Shown here: piece after piece, positions 57,361 to 64,000 of the stretch
Layout of the letters: each line of letters begins with the position of its first letter
Numbering within the stretch: the stretch's first letter is position 1
From: Ahaetulla prasina
Taxonomy: Eukaryota > Chordata > Lepidosauria > Squamata > Colubridae
Length of the DNA: 64,000 bases
Direction: 5' to 3'
NCBI RefSeq assembly: GCF_028640845.1
Contig: NC_080540.1
Span: forward strand, 230,872,794-230,936,793
Translations under genes and position numbers: made by a program
Notes under the pieces: model-generated
Told to the model about the DNA's origin: nothing
Database searches by the model: none
What the model saw: only the letters and a program-made list of their open reading frames with translations

Positions 57361-58372
57361 CAAAGGTAGAGTAGGCATTCCTGTTAATATGAAATGAAAT
57401 CAGTAAGTAAACTTGTGACTCCTAAAAGACAACCACTGTAACTTCTTTATCGCTTGGTTTCAAAGTCCGGAGAAAAGATAATATTATACATGCAGAACTC
57501 GTAGGAAGAGAGAAAAAATACAAAGGAAATTGGGGGAAGAAATAGTTTGGTAACCTATTTCTGATAATGTGAATTGTATTTATTTAATAAATTTATCGGC
57601 TGCCCATCTCATACACATGATATGAATTTTTGAATCCCTATGTATCTGACTGATAGAATGACTGAGTGTGCCCAGATTCTTGGCAGCTTACACCATAAAG
57701 AAAATTAAAATAGCGTGTTTTATGGACCACCATGTAAGAAAGCTATTTTAACATGTTCTTGTTTGAGGATAGCAGAAAAGTAATCAATCTCTATTTAGAT
57801 TCCATATTCTAACTGCAAAACATGCAACCAGCATTTGTTCACCTTGAACTCTGCAAAAGTTTTGTAAGGCTTGAGTTTGGAGAGGAGTGAACTAGAGTCA
57901 GATGGTCATTTCATAAACAGAAAATGTCTCTTATTTTCAAGCAAGCAAGGATTGCTTCAGTGGTGGGATTCAAATTTTTTTACTACCTGTTCTGTGGGTG
58001 TGGCTTGGTGGGCGTGGCAGGAGAAGGATACTGTAAAATCTCCATTCCCATCCCACTCCAGGGGAAGGTTGCTGCAAAATCCCCATTTCCTCCTGATCAG
58101 CTGCGACTGAGGAGGTAGAGAATATTTCTATGGAGTAAAGCAGCTGGTGCAGCATATTTAGTTGGCTCTCCCCAGGTGTTAGAAGGAGGAGCATCTCTAA
58201 AATACATTAAATACTCCACAGTTACAGAAATTTCTTGTACAATGTCTTTTGTATTCAAAGATAGAATATCTTTTTTCAGAATGTTCCAAACTTAGCTTAT
58301 GGTAATTTGTACTGAGATGAACAATAAGCTGTTACTGATCTATGGGATATCACAAGATATTTAATTCATCAC
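57361..58372 (+). repeat. Mosaic: T, F, D end, hAT left part, G
   Basis: T (57361-57572) joins F. F joins D at ATTAAAATAG (about 57710). The hAT left part (57958-58115) switches into block G at AGAGAATA. G holds TTTCTATGGAGTAAAGCAGC and recurs at 61081-61330. Confidence 0.87.
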
Positions 58373-60057
58373 TATTACATGGGAAGAAAAAATCCAAGTC
58401 TATAATTAAATAGATGAATCAAATGAATTCAAAATGAAGTATCTTGAACTGATCGATCAAGCTAAACAGATCATACCAAATCCCATCCAAAGAGGCACTG
58501 AGAAGAAGAAGAGCACAGACAGGGAGAAAGGAAGATTGACTGTCAGCTCTGGAGTGGAAGAAGAAAAGAAATTTAAAAGAGGGGAATAATAAGTGATAAT
58601 AACATTATAAGGAAATATATATATACTGCAGAGATGCTGATTTCTATACAGCGTTTAATGATCAATAACTAAGTAAAGATATAAGAACTTTAAAAAGGAA
58701 GTTCTTTTCCTTTTATTTTTAATTAGGTAATTCATTGCAATGCTATGTTATACCTTGAAATTAGAGGAAAGCAGAAGTCTATAGTTACACACAGTGCCCA
58801 GAATAAGTTTATCTGCGTGACAATTGTATTGTCACTGGAGGTGACAGCTCTTCAGATTGGCCTGTCTATGGGCTACAGCAGGAATTCCTATTATCTTTCC
58901 TTACATCAGTCACTATATTATTATTAAAATAGCGTGTTTTGCGGACCACCATGTAAGAAAGCTATTTTAACATGTTCTTGTTTGAGGATAGCAGAAAAGT
59001 AATCAATCTCTATTTAGATTCCATATTCTAACTGCAAAACATGCAACCAGCATTTGTTCACCTTGAACTCTGCAAAAGTTTTGTAAGGCTTGAGTTTGGA
59101 GAGGAGTGAACTAGAGTCAGATGGTCATTTCATAAACAGAAAAATGTCTCTTATTTTCAAGCAAGCAAGGATTGCTTCAGTGGTGGGTTTCAAATTTTTT
59201 TACTACTGGTTCTGTGGGTGTGGCTTGGTGGGCATGGCATGTCGTGGCTTGGTGGGCGTGGCAGGAGAAGGATACTGTAAAATCTCCATTCCCACCCCAC
59301 TCCAGGGGAAGGTTACTGCAAAATCCCCATTTCCTCCTGATCAGCTGGGACTCGGGAGGCAGAGAATAGATCGGGGCAGGACCAGTCAGAGGTGGTATTT
59401 ACCGGTTCTCCGAACTACTCAAAATTTCTGCTACCAGTTCTCCAGAGCTGGTCAGAACCTGCTGAAACCCACCTCTGGGTTGCTCCAAATATCTATTAAA
59501 ATGATGGGAAAAACAAATCTCAAATTTAAAGACTTGAGTATATCATCATTATTTACATCTTTCCACTTATAGGTAGAAATGAGTCATTATATGAGGCTTC
59601 ATTCTTTTTTTCAATGAAGATTCTGATTTAACTGATCCATATCTATGTTTTCAACTAAGACAGCTATCAAGCTAAGCAGGAGATGTCATGAAATTTAAAT
59701 TTAAGCCCAAGTTGGGAAGCCTGAAAAGATCACAGTTTATATTTAGATAGTGTATTATACAAAGATGCCTGGGAATTAAATTGTATTTCAGACAATGCCC
59801 TAATGCAGCATCCTTTGTAATATTAAATATGATGGAGAAAAGTTATATGTATCTTAATTGCAATATTGCATATGTATCTCCCCTGCTCTTTAAAACATCA
59901 GCAAAGTTGTCTGGATTTCAAATTGGAAACTTCTGATTACAGTAATTAGAAAATTTTGTAATTAGTAATTTTGTTTAAAGAAAATGTCCAGCCATCACTA
60001 TTACATGGGAAGGGGGCGGGGAGAAGGAATAGGAAAGGAAGGGGTGGGGGAAGGAGA
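58373..60057 (+). repeat. Mosaic: B, D, hAT, C and E in parental order
   Basis: The longest continuous copy. It is about 98-99% similar by eye to 51960-53204 and carries on into the C and E parts missing there. The hAT copy here is 59178-59477. This C copy has one copy of the 25-bp unit (ATGTATCTTAATTGCAATAT...). Confidence 0.88.
59178..59477 (+). mobile_element. hAT element, family C (mosaic copy)
   Basis: A full copy with the same flanks as 52757-53055, hence duplicated with its surroundings and not separately inserted. Confidence 0.88.
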
Positions 60058-60858
60058 AGAAGCAGGCTGGCTTTATAGGCTGAGAGGCAGAATTAGTAGG
60101 AATTCTGCGGCCAAATTAGTAGTTCAACAAAGGTAGAGTAGGCATTCCTGTTAATATGAAATGAAATCAGTAAGTAAACTTGTGACTCCTAAAAGACAAC
60201 CACTGTAACTTCTTTATCGCTTGGTTTCAAAGTCCGGAGAAAAGATAATATTATACATGCAGAACTCGTAGGAAGAGAGAAAAAATACAAAGGAAATTGG
60301 GGGAAGAAAAAGGGTGGGGAAGGAGAAGAAGCAGGCTGGCTTTATAGGCTGAGAGGCAGAATTAGTAGGAATTCTGCCAAATTAGTAGTTCAACAAAGGT
60401 AGAGTAGGCATTCCTGTTAATATGAAATGAAATCAGTAAGTAAACTTGTGACTCCTAAAAGACAACCACTGTAACTTCTTTATCGCTTGGTTTCAAAGTC
60501 CGGAGAAAAGATAATATTATACATGCAGAACTCGTAGGAAGAGAGAAAAATACAAAGGAAATTGGGGAAGAAAAGGGTGGGGAAGGAGAAGAAGCAGCCT
60601 GGCTTTATAGGCTGAGAGGCAGAATTAGTAGGAATTCTGCGGCCAAATTAGTAGTTCAACAAAGGTAGAGTAGGCATTCCTGTTAATATGAAATGAAATC
60701 AGTAAGTAAACTTGTGACTCCTAAAAGACAACCACTGTAACTTCTTTATCGCTTGGTTTCAAAGTCCGGAGAAAAGATAATATTATACATGCAGAACTCG
60801 TAGGAAGAGAGAAAAAATACAAAGGAAATTGGGGGAAGAAAAAGGGTGGGGAAGAAAT
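60058..60858 (+). repeat. Tandem repeat, about 266 bp times 3
   Basis: Units start near 60058, 60327 and 60590, each with AGAAGCAGGCTGGCTTTATA, GGTAGAGTAGGCATTCCTG and AAAGTCCGGAGAAAAGATAA. Units differ by small indels and by the presence of GCGG before CCAAATTAG. Partial units lie at 56050-56108 and 57361-57545. Confidence 0.93.
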
Positions 60859-61330
60859 AGTTTGGTAACCTATTTCTGATAATGTGAATTGTATTTATTT
60901 AATAAATTTATCGGCTGCCCATCTCATACACATGATATGAATTTTTGAATCCCTATGTATCTGACTGATAGAATGACTGAGTGTGCCCAGATTCTTGGCA
61001 GCTTACACCATAAAGAAAATTAAAATAGCCATGGTTAAAGAAATCCCAAACAATACTGGGATGCAGATGTTCCTGGTGGCAGAGAATATTTCTATGGAGT
61101 AAAGCAGCTGGTGCAGCATATTTAGTTGGCTCTCCCCAGGTGTTAGAAGGAGGAGCATCTCTAAAATACATTAAATACTCCACAGTTACAGAAATTTCTT
61201 GTACAATGTCTTTTGTATTCAAAGATAGAATATCTTTTTTCAGAATGTTCCAAACTTAGCTTATGGTAATTTGTACTGAGATGAACAATAAGCTGTTACT
61301 GATCTATGGGATATCACAAGATATTTAATT
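60859..61330 (+). repeat. Mosaic: F and G blocks, right end
   Basis: F (60859-61080) and G (61081-61330) join at GGCAGAGAATATTTC and then continue into single-copy sequence (CTGTATTTGTGAATTTG), marking the right limit of the shuffled region. Confidence 0.85.
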
Positions 61331-61630
61331 CATCACTATTACTGTATTTGTGAATTTGAACTAATGGCTGTGTCTACAAGAAATGCTTAAACTGACCTTC
61401 TGAAGGTCCAATGTATAATAACTAAGATATCCAGCCACACCCGCTGAAAGTGAAAGTATTATAAGGTAACTCTAGATCATTTCATTTCAATCAGGAGCAG
61501 GATTAGCTCCCTCCGAACAAACAAGAACTCTGAGTCAAAAAGAGAGCGAGGATAGTCATGATGATTTTTTCAACTAAACTAAACAGTGGCAACAAGAAAT
61601 TGCCAGGTGTGCTGCCAGCTATATTGGATA
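61331..61630. other. Non-genic stretch
   Basis: Single-copy sequence next to the mosaic; not recognised. Confidence 0.4.
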
Positions 61631-61635
61631 CTGGG

Positions 61636-62264
61636 TGTTGTGACCCAGGTCCAAGTAGGTAGTAGTAAACGCACTCAGTTCAAAAACAAACAGACTTTAT
61701 TAGAACAGCTGAGAATTAACTCATTCTCAGCATCGTCCAAACTAAATCAAAACAAATTCTTCATATCACAGTTCTTCAGTCTTATCACCAACTTTGGTCT
61801 AATTAGGCAACCTGTCAAAGGCTTTTCTTGGCAAAAGTTCAAAAGTAAAAGACGCCGACAAGAAATAAATGCAGCAAGACAAGGAGCAAGGCTATCAAAG
61901 TTATTTTCTGACAAAGAGCCCAAACACTGTTGCTGGTCTTTTAAGCCTTATGAGAAGGGCCAATCATCTCTTGGCCCTACTCCCAAGTAGTCCTCTTTGC
62001 TTTATCTGCTCTTGCCTTCTAGCAGCTCTTCCCATGCGTGCATTAGGAACAGGTTCATCCTGTTCCTCTGCCTCACTACTTTCAGCCTCTGGAGGCTCCG
62101 GAGTCCGCACATCACTCCCCGATGGCCCTGGCCCGATCTCTGTCTCCGACACAGAGTCCTCATCCGGACCTTCCCCAGCCTCTAGGACTGGCCCATGTTC
62201 TTCCTCAGCCTCATCGCTGTCCGACTCCATTGCCAGCTCTGAAGGCTGCTAGTGGACCACAATA
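61636..62264 (-). mobile_element. Solo LTR, about 629 bp
   Basis: The + strand begins TGTTGTGACCCAGG and ends TGGACCACAATA, with flanks CTGGG (61631-61635) and TTGGG (62265-62269), 4 of 5 matching. On the minus strand, AATAAA (TTTATT at 61696-61701) lies near the 3' end. No internal genes flank it. The terminal TGTT-TGACCCAG is shared with the LTR at 26101, so they belong to one family. Exact termini are slightly uncertain. Confidence 0.75.
61964..62230 (-). CDS. Acidic open reading frame inside the LTR
   Basis: An 88-codon frame starts at ATG 62230, close to the LTR 5' end. The product is very rich in Glu, Asp, Ser and Pro in its first two thirds (SETEIGPGPSGSD, AESSEAEEQDEPVPN) and basic at the end (GRAARRQEQIKQRG). 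Related frames occur in the LTRs at 26378-26515 (one stop) and 11184-11550 (broken). I do not recognise the protein. It could be the start of the retroelement's first gene running from the LTR, or chance preservation in a GC-rich segment. Expression is unknown. Confidence 0.45.
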   Translation of the reverse strand: MESDSDEAEEEHGPVLEAGEGPDEDSVSETEIGPGPSGSDVRTPEPPEAESSEAEEQDEPVPNARMGRAARRQEQIKQRGLLGSRAKR

Positions 62265-62523
62265 TTGGGATACCAGCTGGGATGATTGCTCCCTATTTCA
62301 TTTGGCTGATTCCTGCATTAATGACATACCTTTAACAGAACCAATGACTGGAATAGACCACAAGCCCAGAGGAAAACATCTTTGGTGTTGGGCTTCTTCT
62401 ATTATCAGACCTGACCTCAACTGAAGGAACTCAGACACTTGACCACCACAGGGCTAAACAAGTATCATGGCTGCAGTCTTAAAATGAAGCGACTGAAGTT
62501 AGTGGATAAGACTTAATAAAAAT

Positions 62524-62566
62524 TCTATTCTATTCTATTCTATTCTATTCTATTCTTAAGTCATCG
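62524..62566. repeat. (TATTC)n microsatellite
   Basis: About eight units of the same pentamer as 20389-20450, read in the opposite orientation, following GACTTAATAAAAATTC, a LINE-like AATAAA tail. Confidence 0.93.
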
Positions 62567-62636
62567 CATTCTCTGCAGTTTAAATCCACCATCGCTACTT
62601 CCTGCCTTTTCCATGGCTTACCAGGAACTTCTGGAG

Positions 62637-62934
62637 CAGTGTTGGCGAACCTTTTAAGCAGCGAGTGCTGAAACAGACGCACATGTGCATGCACAGGGGA
62701 GCACCAGAAACTGGAAGAGCAGCTCCCCAGCTGAGCTTTCTGTTTCCGGCGTGCACATGAGCACCGGTCACCTGGTCTTCCAGTTTCTGGCACATATGTG
62801 TGTGTGAAGAGCAACTGGCCAGCACGCATGCATGCACTGGAAACTGGAAGAGCAATGAGGTAATGGCCGGTGTGCCTGGTGAGATGGCTCTATGTGCCAC
62901 TTCTGGCACGCGTGCCATATGTTTGCCATCATGG
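62637..62934. mobile_element. hAT element (family D) with exact 8-bp duplication
   Basis: It begins CAGTGTTGGCGAACCTTTT and ends GCCATATGTTTGCCATCATGG. TTCTGGAG occurs exactly at 62629-62636 and 62935-62942. It is related to 38066-38458. Confidence 0.88.
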
Positions 62935-62942
62935 TTCTGGAG

Positions 62943-64000
62943 TATCTAGAGGGGTGGCTGCCTTGGGTATGGGAGTCAAGGGAGTTCCTGGGCTCCTTCT
63001 TGCCCAACAGTTTCAAACTTTTAAATAGGTTAGGTGTTGTGATGGAGAAAGTGCCGGGAGGGTTTCAGGAATTCCTCCTCCTTCTTCCCAGGTCAGTGTG
63101 ACAGGACTGAGAGGTATTTCTCCCTCTCTCTATCTTCATATTTGAAAGCTCATCATCCTTGAGATTCAGAACAGCATGAATGCATGATACTCCATCTTCA
63201 TTGCAGAAGGCTTTTTCCAGTTGGAGTCAATGAGATCTATGCAGTTTCAGAAGCCGTCTTTTCTTCTTCAAGCAACAAAATATCCTCTGTGAGATAATGG
63301 AAGACTCTGCCCCTGTACCTCCCCTCCATTGTCACTCTGCCCAAGCTTCCTCCCTTTCTCCTTCCACTAAATTCCTTTCTATCCCCACCCCACCCAAAAT
63401 CAGTTCATTGATCAGGTAATTTGGGTTTAGGAGGCACTACAGATAGAAATGTTGAAGGAAATGCATTTCTGGTATGCTAGCCATTGTCTCTCAGAAATAT
63501 TTAATCTCCTCCAATGCCCCAGATGTCCCCATCCTGCAGTGTGCATCCAGGCTGCAGTCTACTTTAAAATCTTCCTTCCCATTTATCCCTCGCAGATGTC
63601 CTAAAAGCAGTAAAACAGTAGAAAAGTGAGTATATTCTATAATGTGACTGGAAGCTGCAAGTGCAAAGAAAATGGACTGATTTGTGCCACAATGGAGAAT
63701 GGTCCAACTGATCTGTCATCCAGCTTTTTAAATAATTGTATAGAAGGAAATGCTTGGTAGGCAACCAAACACAATGTTTGACAGCAGTGGAAGGTCTTCT
63801 TCTTAATATTTTGTTGGAAGACCTGGCATGGCCCAGCAGTAGAATTATTGAATTGTTTGAAACTCCTGAAGGAAATGGAAGGCTTCTGCGATGGCTAAAA
63901 ACCAGAAGGTGATTAGAGAAAAGGAAAGATGGCATTCATAAATAACCTTAAAACATAAATTTTAATCATATTTTTAAAAAAAACTTAGCAAGCACAAAAG
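62943..64000. other. Non-genic stretch
   Basis: No exon, RNA gene or named repeat is recognised. If GDA continues to the right, this is still intron 1. Confidence 0.45.

Overview
The window is a vertebrate nuclear genome segment, most likely from a colubroid snake. The signs are several retroelement groups known from squamates: L2 LINEs ending in a GGGCGGTATATAAAT-type tail, CR1, a CR1-L3-type LINE fused to an (AATAG)n microsatellite, a squamate-type L1, BovB-tailed (Sauria-type) and L2-tailed tRNA SINEs. There are also many short hAT and TA-flanked MITEs. Family names come from memory of hallmark sequences; no database was searched.

Only one cellular gene exon could be identified. A CpG-rich promoter at about 44060-44850 leads into a 41-codon first exon at 44464-44586 on the + strand, with a GTGAGC splice donor. 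Its product matches the N-terminus of guanine deaminase (GDA). No later GDA exon was found, so everything to the right (44587-64000) is inferred to be GDA intron 1, and everything to the left is upstream intergenic DNA.

Layout: 1-4090 holds a nearly full-length L2 on the minus strand. 4091-11121 is old unique DNA with MITEs and a hairpin element carrying a hammerhead-like motif. 11122-19530 is a stack of nested insertions: a MITE containing LTR, L3-type LINE, CR1 and hAT pieces, followed by a hAT element containing an L1 that itself contains an L2. 19531-44000 is AT-rich intergenic DNA with hAT elements bounded by 8-bp target duplications, MITEs, SINEs, CR1 tails, a solo LTR and a long polypurine tract. 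44060-44850 is the GDA promoter and exon 1. 44587-50400 is intron with MITEs and an inverted pair of hammerhead-like segments. 50401-61330 is the most unusual region, a same-strand mosaic of near-identical shuffled segments. 61331-64000 holds a solo LTR, a (TATTC)n microsatellite and a hAT element.

The main leads are: (1) the roughly 11 kb mosaic, whose junctions carry 3-13 bp microhomologies and look like repeated template switching; (2) hammerhead-ribozyme-like CUGANGA...GAAA motifs inside inverted-repeat elements at four places; (3) an acidic reading frame shared by three separate LTR copies; (4) several datable nests of transposons.
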